Positions 8,471 to 17,418 of a stretch of DNA of 64,000 nucleotides are shown here, piece after piece. The notes under the pieces were generated by a model, which was given only the letters and a program-made list of their open reading frames with translations, did no database searches and was not told the origin of the DNA. The translations under genes were made by a program, and so were the position numbers. The stretch covers positions 36,569 through 100,568 of the forward strand of contig NZ_JANDMF010000009.1 in assembly GCF_031626875.1 (NCBI RefSeq), read 5' to 3'. This stretch comes from Clostridium sp031626875 (GTDB lineage Bacteria > Bacillota > Clostridia > Clostridiales > Clostridiaceae). Positions within the stretch are counted from its first letter, which is position 1; every line of letters starts with the position of its first letter.

Positions 8471-8578
8471 GTTATTGTAAAGTAGTTAAAGCATTATTAT
8501 TTACCCCTAAACTGTTCTAGTATGAATGGTTTAACAGAGTGCCTCATCCCCTATTGTAGGCACTCTGTTTTTTTTTAT
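8471..8578 (+). ncRNA. Candidate small RNA ending in a strong terminator
   Basis: Downstream of the promoter at 8436-8464 the plus strand holds no convincing ORF and ends about 100 nt later in a perfect 12-bp hairpin (AACAGAGTGCCT, 8533-8544, with AGGCACTCTGTT, 8558-8569) followed by eight or more T. On the minus strand the same hairpin is not followed by a U-tract, so its orientation favours a plus-strand transcript of about 105 nt. It would converge on the 3' end of the second metG gene. The hairpin could instead be an imperfect bidirectional terminator of that gene. Confidence 0.4.
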
Positions 8579-10207
8579 TTATATAGCTTCCTTTTTTAAC
8601 CTTAACACTTCTTCTATAATATTTTTCTTATCTATTTTTTCAAATAATACTTCGACATTTTTTATGTTTCCGACCTTTTTTTCTACAAAACTCCAACTAG
8701 GATTACTCAAACCTAAATATTCTCTTATTTTTTGTGATGATTTTGGCATAAATGGCTCAAGCAAATTGGATAAATTTGCAATATATTGAACACAAATATA
8801 AATACTATTAACACACTTCTTTTTATTATTATCTAAAGTTTCCCAAGGTTTCTCTTCATCAAAATATTTGTTAAACTTCTTAATAGCACCAATAATCTTT
8901 TGAAGCCCATCCTTAAATTTTCCTTCTTCAATTTTATCTCCAACATAAAAGTAAAGATTAAACAATTCATCTTTTAATTCTTTTGGCATTTCTCCTGATG
9001 GAATTTTACCATCAAAGTTTTTAATTAGAAATGTCAATGTCCTATTAACAAAGTTTCCATACAGCCCTACTAAATCATTATTATTGGTATTTACAAAATC
9101 TCTCCAACTAAAATCTGAATCTTTGCCCTCTGGTCCATTTAACATTAAATAGTATCTTATTAAATCTGTATCGTAATTATTTGTTATATGGTCTACCCAG
9201 ATTGCCCAATTTTTTGTAGTTGAAAAATTCTTTCCTTCTAATTTTAAATATTCACTAGATATCTCTCTTATGCATGGATTTTTTATTCCAAGCCCTGCTA
9301 ACAAACTAGGAAATATTATAGTATGGAATGGAATATTATCCTTACCATGAACAAAATATATCCTACTATCCTCTCCATCCCAATATTCCATGTAATTTTC
9401 GTTTCTCTCTTCAGTGCACTTCATACTAGCTGTTAAATACCCCATAACAGCTTCAATCCATACATATATCTTTTTGTCCTCATATCCAACTAAAGGTACA
9501 TCAACACCCCAATGAAAATCTCTTGTTACAGCTCTATCTCTTAATCCTTCATCTAAATATCTTTTAGTAATAATTTCAGCATTTTCTCTCCAACCTTTTT
9601 GCTTTATATATATTCTTCTAACATCATTTTCAAATTTAGATAACGCAAAAAATAAATGTTTAGTTTTTCTTACTACTGGCTCTGACCCACAAAACTTACA
9701 TCTTTTATCTATCAAATCTTCTGTTTCAAATATCTCTGAACACTCTGTACATTGGTCTCCAGAAGCAACTTCTCCACAATGAGGACATTTTCCTTCTATA
9801 AATTTGTCTAACAAATACTCATTACATTGTTTGCAAAAAGTTTGTTCAACTTCTTTTTCATATATGTATCCTTTTTTATATAAATCCAATATAAATTCTT
9901 GTACTTTTTCACTATGATATTCAGTATGTGTTTTTGTAAATAAGTCAAAAGAAAAACCTAGTTTACTAAAGCATTCTACAAATTCTTCATGATACTTTTC
10001 TGCTATTTCTAAAGGTGATACCCCTTCTTCTTTAGCCTTCATATCTACAGGAGTACCATGAGAGTCACTTCCTGATATAAATATTACATCATCACCCATT
10101 AATCTATGATATCTTGCTAAAATATCCCCTGGCATTAACACTGCTATTCTTCCTAAGTGTAATGGACCATTAGCGTATGGCCAAGCATTTCCTATAATTA
10201 CATTCAT
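8579..10207 (-). CDS. Second methionyl-tRNA synthetase (MetRS2-like, no C-terminal tRNA-binding domain)
   Basis: Class I synthetase core of 542 residues. The HIGH-type motif is PYANGPLHLGR (residues 10-20). An elaborate zinc region with several CxxC pairs spans ~125-180 (CKQCNE, CPHCGE, CTECSE, CKFCGS). The KMSKS loop is replaced by FSTTKN near residue 330, a form known in some archaeal-type and alternative MetRS enzymes. The C-terminal EMAP/Trbp111-like domain of the neighbouring MetRS is absent. It follows metG by 56 bp and may be read from the same T-box-controlled promoter. Second MetRS genes confer resistance to MetRS inhibitors in some Firmicutes; that role here is inferred. Confidence 0.88.
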   Translation of the reverse strand: MNVIIGNAWPYANGPLHLGRIAVLMPGDILARYHRLMGDDVIFISGSDSHGTPVDMKAKEEGVSPLEIAEKYHEEFVECFSKLGFSFDLFTKTHTEYHSEKVQEFILDLYKKGYIYEKEVEQTFCKQCNEYLLDKFIEGKCPHCGEVASGDQCTECSEIFETEDLIDKRCKFCGSEPVVRKTKHLFFALSKFENDVRRIYIKQKGWRENAEIITKRYLDEGLRDRAVTRDFHWGVDVPLVGYEDKKIYVWIEAVMGYLTASMKCTEERNENYMEYWDGEDSRIYFVHGKDNIPFHTIIFPSLLAGLGIKNPCIREISSEYLKLEGKNFSTTKNWAIWVDHITNNYDTDLIRYYLMLNGPEGKDSDFSWRDFVNTNNNDLVGLYGNFVNRTLTFLIKNFDGKIPSGEMPKELKDELFNLYFYVGDKIEEGKFKDGLQKIIGAIKKFNKYFDEEKPWETLDNNKKKCVNSIYICVQYIANLSNLLEPFMPKSSQKIREYLGLSNPSWSFVEKKVGNIKNVEVLFEKIDKKNIIEEVLRLKKEAI

Positions 10208-10226
10208 ACTATACCTCTTATAAATT

Positions 10227-10250
10227 AAGAGTCCAGTTTCCTGAACTCTT
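10227..10250 (-). other. Hairpin between the two metG genes
   Basis: A 10-bp stem with one G-U pair and a GAAA tetraloop on the minus-strand transcript. It is not followed by a real U-tract (AATTTAT follows), so it is more likely a processing or stability element than a terminator. Confidence 0.45.
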
Positions 10251-10263
10251 ACTAATATTAAAA

Positions 10264-12192
10264 TTATCTTACCACACTACCTGTTGGTAATTCTCCTGGA
10301 TTAACTACATTTAATATACTATCATCATCTGTTGACGCAGCTAAAATCATTCCTTGTGATAATTCGCCTCTTAATTTTACTGGTTTTAAGTTAGCTACTA
10401 AAACAACATTTTTTCCTACTAAATCTTCTGGTTTATAGTCTTTTGCTATCCCTGATACAACCTGTCTTTCTTCTCCACCTAAGTCAACCTTTAATTTAAG
10501 TAACTTTTTTGCACCTTTTACAGGTTCACAAGCTATAACTTTAACTACCCTAAGATCTATCTTTGAAAAATCATCTATAGTTATCTCTTCTTTTATAGGT
10601 ATTATATCCCTTTTATTTGTTTTTGATTCAGCTTCCTTTAATGCCTCTAGTTCTGCAAGCTTTTCATCTATATCTATTCTTGGGAATAAGTTATCTCCCT
10701 TAACTACTTTAGTTCCTACAACTGTTCCATTAAACTCTTTTAAAGAATCCCACTCAATGTTAACTACAGCTATTTGTTCATTTATCTTTTTTGCTGTATC
10801 TGGCAAGAATGCAGAAATTAATATTGATGTAAATCTTAACGTCTCTGATAAATTATATAAAACAGTTCCTAATCTGTCCTTTTTGGCTTCATCTTTAGCT
10901 AATATCCAAGGAGTTGTTTCATCTATATATTTATTCGCTCGTCCGATTAAATCAAATACAGCTTCTAATGCTTCTGGAATCTTTAACTCATTTATACTTT
11001 CTTCAACTTTCCTTGGTGTTTCTAAAGCAAGACGGATTAGTTCATCATCTACATCTTCTTTAGCTGATTGGGCTGGAATTATTCCATCAAAATATTTTTC
11101 TATCATAGCTACAGTTCTTGATAAAAGGTTACCAAGGTCATTACATAAATCTGAATTAATCTTCTTTATAAATATTTCATTATTAAATAATCCATCTGAT
11201 CCAAAAGGAATTTCTTTTAACAAATAATATCTAACAGGATCTACTCCAAAAATATTTACAAGAGTTACTGGATCTACTACATTTCCCTTAGATTTTGACA
11301 TCTTACCTCCATCAACAAGTAACCATCCATGTCCAAATACTTGTTTTGGTAAAGGTAACCCTAAAGCCATTAGCATAATTGGCCAATATATTGTATGGAA
11401 TCTTAAAATATCCTTTCCTATTAAATGAACATCTGCTGGCCAGAATTTTTTATATAATTCTTCATCACCACCATAACCTAAAGCTGTTATATAGTTTGAT
11501 AATGCATCTATCCAAACATAAATTACATGGGTTTCATCAAATGTTACTGGAATCCCCCAGTTAAAGCTTGTTCTTGAAACACAAAGATCTTGTAATCCTG
11601 GTCTCAAGAAATTATTTAACATCTCATTTTTTCTTGATTCTGGTTGAATAAAATCAGGATGTTCTTCTATATATTGAATTAATCTATCAGCATATTTGCT
11701 CATCTTGAAGAAATACGCTTCTTCCTTTGACTTCTCAACTGGTCTTCCACAATCAGGGCAATTTCCATCTACTAATTGAGTTTCTGTCCAAAAGGATTCA
11801 CAAGGTGTACAATACCAACCTTCATATGAACTTTTGTATATATCACCTTGGTCATAAAGCTTTTTAAATATATCCTGAACAGCTTTTATATGATAATCAT
11901 CAGTAGTTCTTATAAATTTATCATAACTTATATTCATCATGCTCCATAAATCTTTAATTCCTGCTACTATTTGATCTACATGTTCTTTTGGAGTTATTCC
12001 CTTTTCTTCTGCTACCCTTTGAATCTTTTGTCCATGTTCATCTGTTCCTGTTAAAAACATCACATCATAGCCTGTTAATCTCTTAAATCTTGAAATTGCA
12101 TCAGCTGCAACTGTTGTATAGGTATTCCCTATATGTAATTTAGTTGATGGATAATAAATTGGCGTAGTTATATAATATGGTTTCTTACTCAT
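10264..12192 (-). CDS. metG: Methionyl-tRNA synthetase
   Basis: Charges tRNA-Met. The 642-residue protein has the HIGH-type motif YYPSTKLHIGN (residues 13-23), a single zinc knuckle (CTPCESFW and CPDCG, ~128-148), KMSKSKGN near residue 300, an anticodon-binding helical domain and a C-terminal oligonucleotide-binding (Trbp111-like) domain beginning near FSKIDLRV at ~540. Length and layout match B. subtilis MetS. The upstream methionine T-box shows it is induced when tRNA-Met is uncharged. Confidence 0.97.
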   Translation of the reverse strand: MSKKPYYITTPIYYPSTKLHIGNTYTTVAADAISRFKRLTGYDVMFLTGTDEHGQKIQRVAEEKGITPKEHVDQIVAGIKDLWSMMNISYDKFIRTTDDYHIKAVQDIFKKLYDQGDIYKSSYEGWYCTPCESFWTETQLVDGNCPDCGRPVEKSKEEAYFFKMSKYADRLIQYIEEHPDFIQPESRKNEMLNNFLRPGLQDLCVSRTSFNWGIPVTFDETHVIYVWIDALSNYITALGYGGDEELYKKFWPADVHLIGKDILRFHTIYWPIMLMALGLPLPKQVFGHGWLLVDGGKMSKSKGNVVDPVTLVNIFGVDPVRYYLLKEIPFGSDGLFNNEIFIKKINSDLCNDLGNLLSRTVAMIEKYFDGIIPAQSAKEDVDDELIRLALETPRKVEESINELKIPEALEAVFDLIGRANKYIDETTPWILAKDEAKKDRLGTVLYNLSETLRFTSILISAFLPDTAKKINEQIAVVNIEWDSLKEFNGTVVGTKVVKGDNLFPRIDIDEKLAELEALKEAESKTNKRDIIPIKEEITIDDFSKIDLRVVKVIACEPVKGAKKLLKLKVDLGGEERQVVSGIAKDYKPEDLVGKNVVLVANLKPVKLRGELSQGMILAASTDDDSILNVVNPGELPTGSVVR

Positions 12193-12224
12193 ATCTTTTC
12201 CTCCTCTAATTAAAGTATCTTTAT

Positions 12225-12505
12225 AAAAAAAGTCTCTATATAGGTATTTTACCTATATAGAGACGTATTAAACTTAAATTACGTGTTACCACTCTACTTT
12301 TTCCTTACCTCACGATAAGAAACTTTTTGGCTGACTATCATCACCCTGCAATATAACGGTTGCTCCCGTAATTACCTAACTAAAATTCAGCTCAATAATT
12401 CTGCTCCAAGACCATCTTCATAAAATTCTATGTTGCTGATTTTCACCAAATACCAGCTCTCTTTAAACATTTTCTTCTACTACTCTTCTCTTCATTACAT
12501 TTCCA
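12225..12505 (-). promoter_or_regulatory. T-box leader, methionine specific
   Basis: The minus-strand leader has the T-box landmarks in order: AGAGAG with a CTGG stem and GGTGAAAATCAGC; a specifier loop in which ATG (12419-12421) follows GAATTTT and is followed by A; the conserved GGTCTTGGAGCAG segment; the T-box core AGAGTGGTAACACG near 12280-12300 that pairs with uncharged tRNA; and a perfect 14-bp terminator hairpin (12232-12264) followed by seven U. The AUG specifier matches tRNA-Met and the downstream metG. It fills most of the otherwise gene-free 12193-12542 interval. Confidence 0.92.
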
Positions 12506-12510
12506 CATTT

Positions 12511-12539
12511 ATGATAAATCAAAAAAAATTCAATGTCAA
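12511..12539 (-). promoter_or_regulatory. Sigma-A promoter of the metG T-box leader
   Basis: TTGACA (12534-12539) and TATCAT (12511-12516) on the minus strand with a 17-bp spacer, placing transcription start a few bases before the T-box. Confidence 0.8.
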
Positions 12540-12542
12540 ATA

Positions 12543-14159
12543 TTATTTATCTTTTCTCCTAAAATCTCCTGCTCTAATCATAGACACTAATAATATAACA
12601 GCTAATATTCCTGAAACTAAATATCCCAAAACTCCTAGCAAAGACAAGCCATAATATGTTGGGCCTACTTTATTACATATTATTAATGACGAAGACATTA
12701 TAAGTGCAGCTATAACAAGTCCACCCGTTATCCTATTCACCATATTTTGCATACTAGATAGAGCCTTATTCAAATCTGTTATATGAAGATTTATCTTACT
12801 TCTACCACTTTCTAAACTATTTAATACTTCTAAAGTTTCAGTTGGAATTCTTATAATATCTCTAACAAACGAATAAACAGATATTAATAATTCTTCACCT
12901 TTTATTTCTTTCAAGAATACAGACTTACTTTTAGATTTAACAAAAGATATTACTATAGAAAAAATATCAACTTCTGGATCAACCTCTGCAATAACACCTT
13001 CTAAAATCACAATTCCTCTAACTAAACTAACTAATTCTCTTGGTAATTGAATATTATTTTTCATAGCAATTGTAAAGACCTCTTGGAACAAAACTTCTAT
13101 TTTAATATTTTTCAAACTGGTTGTAATATAATTATCAAATAAATATCCTATATCATCATATAAACTTCCTCTATTTATTTTTCCTCTCTTTATCCCTACT
13201 GATAAAATAAATTCAATTAATCTTTTCTTATCTTTTGTAGCCAATGCAAACATGGCATCATTTAACCAACTTTTCATATTTTCATTAAGTTCTCCCATGA
13301 TTCCAAAGTCCACGAAACATAATTTCCCATTAAATATCAATATATTTCCTGGGTGGGGATCTCCATGAAAAAAACCATCTTCAAACACTTGTTTACAGTA
13401 ACATAATGCTAATTTTCTTGCTACATCACTATTAAAATACCCCTCTTCCTTAAGTTTCTTTCTATCATTAATTTTAAATCCATTAATCTTTTCAAGAGTC
13501 AAAACTGTTGAACTCCAAAGTTCCTCAATTACCTGTGGAACATATAAAACTGTCACATTTTTATTATTTTCTTTGAATTTTTTTATGTTTTTTCCTTCAG
13601 CTAAAAAATCTAATTCTTTTTCTAAGCTTTCTTCAAGATCTTCTAAGACTTCTAATATATCAACTACTTTTATATCTATCTTAATTCTCGTAAACTTCAC
13701 TATTCTTTTCAAAATAGATATATCTATTTTCATCTTCTCATAAATATTAGGTCTTTGTATTTTTATAACTACTTCTCTTCCATCTTTTAAAATTCCTTCA
13801 TGAACTTGTGCTATAGACGCTGCGGCCATAGGATTCTTGTTGAAATATAAAAAATACTCTTCCACTTTCTTATTTAAGGAAACTTCAAAAACATTTTTTA
13901 TTGAATCATAACTTTCCTCTCTAGCTGAATCTTGTAACTTTCTAAGTTCATTAATATATTCTTCTGGTAAGATATCTGTTCTAGTGCTTAATATTTGTCC
14001 AATTTTAATAAAGGTAGGGCCAAGACTTTCAAAGGCTTTCCTTAAATTTTCTGGAGACTTTTTATTATGATTTAATTTGCTATCTATAAGTATTCCAAAA
14101 CCATAAAATGCAAAAACCTTAATAATCTCATTAAATCTCTCTGCAGACTTACTTTTCAT
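12543..14159 (-). CDS. UbiB/ABC1-family (AarF) atypical protein kinase-like protein
   Basis: About 538 residues. Diagnostic UbiB motifs are present: the KxGQ motif (FIKIGQILSTR), the Ala-rich loop AAASIAQVHEG replacing the Gly-rich loop, VVIKIQRP carrying the nucleotide-binding Lys, GFFHGDPHPGNI in the catalytic loop and the metal-binding VDFGI. Two hydrophobic segments at the C-terminus (~475-530) anchor it to the membrane. UbiB supports ubiquinone or isoprenoid lipid handling elsewhere; an obligate anaerobe makes no ubiquinone, so the substrate here is unknown. ATG 14159 is chosen because AGGAG lies 8 nt before it; the frame extends 23 codons upstream into an inverted-repeat element and that extension is probably not native. 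Confidence 0.85.
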   Translation of the reverse strand: MKSKSAERFNEIIKVFAFYGFGILIDSKLNHNKKSPENLRKAFESLGPTFIKIGQILSTRTDILPEEYINELRKLQDSAREESYDSIKNVFEVSLNKKVEEYFLYFNKNPMAAASIAQVHEGILKDGREVVIKIQRPNIYEKMKIDISILKRIVKFTRIKIDIKVVDILEVLEDLEESLEKELDFLAEGKNIKKFKENNKNVTVLYVPQVIEELWSSTVLTLEKINGFKINDRKKLKEEGYFNSDVARKLALCYCKQVFEDGFFHGDPHPGNILIFNGKLCFVDFGIMGELNENMKSWLNDAMFALATKDKKRLIEFILSVGIKRGKINRGSLYDDIGYLFDNYITTSLKNIKIEVLFQEVFTIAMKNNIQLPRELVSLVRGIVILEGVIAEVDPEVDIFSIVISFVKSKSKSVFLKEIKGEELLISVYSFVRDIIRIPTETLEVLNSLESGRSKINLHITDLNKALSSMQNMVNRITGGLVIAALIMSSSLIICNKVGPTYYGLSLLGVLGYLVSGILAVILLVSMIRAGDFRRKDK

Positions 14160-14190
14160 AAATTCAACTCCTAAAGAAATTCCCTCACTT

Positions 14191-14350
14191 AGGGACATGA
14201 AAATAAATAACAAGTCCAAATTTGCCATGAATATTTTTCATCAGTCAAGGAAGCAGATTGGTCTCATAGTGGGCTATTAGAGCAATCTGCTGACGCAGGA
14301 TGATGGAAAATAGTCTGGCGGATTGACTTGTTATTTTTTTGATTGTCCCT
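14191..14350. mobile_element. MITE-like 160-bp inverted-repeat element
   Basis: The two arms are long imperfect inverted repeats. The outer 7 bp (AGGGACA / TGTCCCT) match exactly, as do a further 10 bp (ATAACAAGTC) after a diverged 9-bp stretch; inside are GCCA, TATTTTNCATCA and finally GCAGATTG near the centre, leaving a ~21-bp loop at 14261-14281. There is no ORF. The arms are more GC-rich than the surroundings. Size, terminal repeats and lack of coding capacity suggest a miniature non-autonomous transposable element; a long RNA hairpin is the alternative. Flanking TTA/TTAA bases hint at a short target duplication but are not conclusive. Confidence 0.55.
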
Positions 14351-14380
14351 TAACTCCACTATTAAGCAAGGGATTCTAAG

Positions 14381-14704
14381 TTAGTTATTTTTTTGTTCTA
14401 ACACTTCTATTCTTCTTTTTAATTCTAATATTTCTGACTTACTTGCATAATTCATCTCTTCTAAAACTTGCTTTAACTCTTCTTTTGTTAATGGTTTTAG
14501 ATTCTCTATTTTTTCTGCTACTTTCTCTTTAACTTCTTCAGTTGAATTCTTCACATTTCTTTTTAATTCTTCAGATAATTCCTTACCTTCATCTACTGTA
14601 ATTCTTCCCTTCTCCACTAATGCAGATACAACTTCACTAGCTTTTTCATATGTCATCGCAGCTGCTCCTACACCAGCTAAAAATATCTTTTTTGTGTCAT
14701 TCAT
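14381..14704 (-). CDS. Phasin-like small helical protein
   Basis: A 107-residue protein, MNDTKKIFLAGVGAAAMTYEK followed by amphipathic helix (VEKGRITVDEGKELSEELKR) and a C-terminal coiled coil (EILELKRRIEVLEQKNN), the pattern of the phasin/poly-hydroxyalkanoate granule-associated group. Many anaerobes without such granules have this family beside a UbiB-type gene, as here, so it may be a membrane- or lipid-associated partner. The start follows AGGGGTGG by 8 nt; a tandem ATG one codon earlier is equally possible. A longer upstream extension of the frame lacks a ribosome binding site. Confidence 0.75.
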   Translation of the reverse strand: MNDTKKIFLAGVGAAAMTYEKASEVVSALVEKGRITVDEGKELSEELKRNVKNSTEEVKEKVAEKIENLKPLTKEELKQVLEEMNYASKSEILELKRRIEVLEQKNN

Positions 14705-14947
14705 CATAGAACCCACCCCTATCTTAAATTTTCTAAATTTATTATCTCCAACATATATACAATTTATACTAATTTTTAGATATTGAAATATCACCATTAT
14801 AATAATTATATTGAATTACTAAATTAAATAGAATTAAATCTCCGGCTTTAATTTCCTTGGTATTATCTTTATACTTTAATATAGTTTTTTCTTCTCTGTT
14901 ACAACTGTAATTTTAAAATATACTCTTCATAATTTTTTACACAAAAA

Positions 14948-14989
14948 AATCTATCTTAAAGCAATATTTTAAATACTTTAAGATAGATT
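14948..14989 (-). terminator. Terminator of the ABC-2 transporter operon
   Basis: Perfect 14-bp stem (AATCTATCTTAAAG with CTTTAAGATAGATT) followed on the minus-strand transcript by seven U; 11 bp after the permease stop codon. Confidence 0.9.
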
Positions 14990-15000
14990 CTAATTATAAT

Positions 15001-16623
15001 TTAGAAAATTGAAGCTTCACAAACTTTACTTAACATATTTACTATTATAATCCCCACTAAAACTATCACAATAGTTATGATTACAAATATTATTAAATAG
15101 TTCTTCAAAATAAATGTTAATGCTAAAAATATTCCTCCAAAAACAAAACTCACTAACATTAACACTAGTGGTAAATAGTTCTTTTTAAACATATCTCTTT
15201 CATTTTCCCATTCTAATTTTGGAGACTTGTAATCAAAATATAATTGAATTAATGATATTACAGCTACTGAACTTAATGAAATAATACCACCTAATACCAC
15301 TAACATTACTGGCAACTTTAAAAACACAATAAGTGCTATAACTATTATGGCACTGATTTCATTTATTAAAAGCGAAGATATAACTTTAGCTATCAGAAAA
15401 TCTTTTCCTGATATAGGAATGTATTGTGATACTATAATATCCCTTCCTTCTCTTGATATAGCTGTTGATGCAGCCCATCCTGCTGATATACACATTACTG
15501 AGAAAAACAATATAGCTACAATCACATATCCATAAAGATTTTCTTTTCCTGCAATCGCTTTTCCTAACCCATCAGATCCCTTAGCAAAAAATGCAATTCC
15601 CATAATTGCAGGCATATAAAATAACATAGCTACACAATTTATAAAAAATTGTGGTGTTCTAAATATAAGTTTTATATCTTTTAGCACTAATGCTTTAATA
15701 GGTGAATTTGATTTTGTAAGCTTGTCAGCATTTTTAGTTTCTAGAATATTTTCTCGTTTACTATATGTTTCTGAAGCTCCTATAATTCCCTTATAATATA
15801 GATTACCACCTACAATGTAGTATATTCCAAACAATGCAACTGCAATAACTATTGCTGCTAAAATAAATAGAAATCCTTTTAATTCTTTATTATATAGTAA
15901 TCCATAAGATGCTAACTTATTTGTTATCAAAATATTGCTAGCACTATTCATTAAACTATTATTTCCTTGCTGTGAAGCTAATTTAGTTAAAGCATCTTCA
16001 TTATTTCCAGCAGATTGACTAAAGAAGTTAAATGCAACAAAGAAAACTAGCATAACAGTCCCTGCAAACATCCTAAATGCATCCTTATGCTTAGACAACG
16101 AAGTAAACCTCATTAAAAGCATACATATAAGAGAAGCAACTATCATAGGGAGTACAGGAATAATCAAAATAGTCAGTAAAGCATAAACATAATATAGCAC
16201 ACCAGCCCCACTAGCCACTCCATATGCTATAAGAGGAAATAATAATATAAGTGCATATAAATACATATCAATCAAAGCAGCTAAAAATTTTCCAAATACT
16301 ATTTCAGAACTTTTAAAAGGTAATGGAAGCATATCTTCTATATCACTTGAAAAATAGAAAGTATTTAGTATTGTATTTATACCAAAAATCAAAGTAACCA
16401 ATGATCCCATTATTAAAACTGTAGTTAATAAGGCACCTTCTTGTCCAACAATTTCTAATGTTTTATACGAAAATGATACCATCATTGCAAGTGGTGAAGA
16501 TAAACACCCTACTATAAATAGCATTAATAATGCAGCCATCCATGGTTTCATCTTTTTATTACCAAAGTTACTTTCAAGGGCGCTTTTTATAAAGTACTTT
16601 GTTATTAATTTAAGCCTTTTCAT
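15001..16623 (-). CDS. ABC-2 type transporter permease
   Basis: A 540-residue membrane protein with about twelve hydrophobic segments in two groups separated by a polar region (~residues 285-330). It overlaps the upstream ATPase gene by 14 bp, so the two are translationally coupled and form one exporter. The layout (one large permease gene with one ATPase gene) resembles Firmicute ABC-2 exporters of the YthQ/EcsB kind. The exported substrate cannot be read from sequence. Confidence 0.85.
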   Translation of the reverse strand: MKRLKLITKYFIKSALESNFGNKKMKPWMAALLMLFIVGCLSSPLAMMVSFSYKTLEIVGQEGALLTTVLIMGSLVTLIFGINTILNTFYFSSDIEDMLPLPFKSSEIVFGKFLAALIDMYLYALILLFPLIAYGVASGAGVLYYVYALLTILIIPVLPMIVASLICMLLMRFTSLSKHKDAFRMFAGTVMLVFFVAFNFFSQSAGNNEDALTKLASQQGNNSLMNSASNILITNKLASYGLLYNKELKGFLFILAAIVIAVALFGIYYIVGGNLYYKGIIGASETYSKRENILETKNADKLTKSNSPIKALVLKDIKLIFRTPQFFINCVAMLFYMPAIMGIAFFAKGSDGLGKAIAGKENLYGYVIVAILFFSVMCISAGWAASTAISREGRDIIVSQYIPISGKDFLIAKVISSLLINEISAIIVIALIVFLKLPVMLVVLGGIISLSSVAVISLIQLYFDYKSPKLEWENERDMFKKNYLPLVLMLVSFVFGGIFLALTFILKNYLIIFVIITIVIVLVGIIIVNMLSKVCEASIF

Positions 16624-17341
16624 TGCTTGTTAACTCCAAGAACATATCTTCTAATGATTCATTTGCCTTAAATTCATTTCTAAGGTTTTGTAAGGTTCCA
16701 TTAAATATTAATTGCCCTTTATTAATTATTGCAACCTTATCACATAACTTTTCTGCTACTTCAAGAACATGAGTTGAAAAAAGTACCGCATTCCCTGCAT
16801 CGGCATGTTCTCTCATCATTTCTTTTAATGTAAAGGCAGACTTTGGATCTAATCCTGTTAATGGTTCATCAAGTATCCAAACCTTTGGATCATGAATTAA
16901 CACTCCCATAACTATTATTTTTTGTCTCATACCATGAGAATAGGATTGAATTTTATCTCCAAGTGCAGTACTCATTTCAAATCTCTCTGTTAATTCTTTT
17001 ATTTTATCTTTTCTAACCTTTGCATCCACTCCATAAACATCTGCCATAAAATTTAAATATTCTATTCCTGTTAACCTTAAAAACATATCAGGATTATCTG
17101 GCACATATCCAAATTGTTCCTTAGCCTTTACTGGCTCCCTTGAAATATTTACCCCATTAATTTCTATATTACCTACAGTAGGTTCAATAATTCCAGTTAT
17201 CATCTTAATAGTTGTTGTTTTTCCTGCTCCATTTGGCCCTAATAATCCAAATATTTCTCCGTCTTTTATTTCAAGGTTTAAATTATTTACAGCCTTATAC
17301 TCCCCATTATAACTTTTTGTTATATTATCAATTTTTATCAT
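16610..17341 (-). CDS. ABC transporter ATP-binding protein
   Basis: A 243-residue ATPase of the ABC-2 exporter group. Walker A is GPNGAGKTT (residues ~35-43), the signature motif is degenerate SHGMRQK (~134) in the place of SGGQ, as seen in some drug/lipid exporters, Walker B is WILDEP (~154-159) and the switch His lies in FSTHVLE. It starts after TGGAGGTG and ends overlapping the permease gene by 14 bp. It should energise that permease at the cytoplasmic face. Confidence 0.93.
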   Translation of the reverse strand: MIKIDNITKSYNGEYKAVNNLNLEIKDGEIFGLLGPNGAGKTTTIKMITGIIEPTVGNIEINGVNISREPVKAKEQFGYVPDNPDMFLRLTGIEYLNFMADVYGVDAKVRKDKIKELTERFEMSTALGDKIQSYSHGMRQKIIVMGVLIHDPKVWILDEPLTGLDPKSAFTLKEMMREHADAGNAVLFSTHVLEVAEKLCDKVAIINKGQLIFNGTLQNLRNEFKANESLEDMFLELTSNEKA

Positions 17342-17418
17342 TGCCCTTCACCTCCAAGTATTATCATAGAAATATATTATCACTATTTTCCCCAAATTTA
17401 TATACCAAAATCTTAATT

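Noticed and set aside
10757..11227. 156-codon plus-strand ORF inside metG
   Set aside because: Antisense shadow of the metG reading frame without ribosome binding site or recognisable product.
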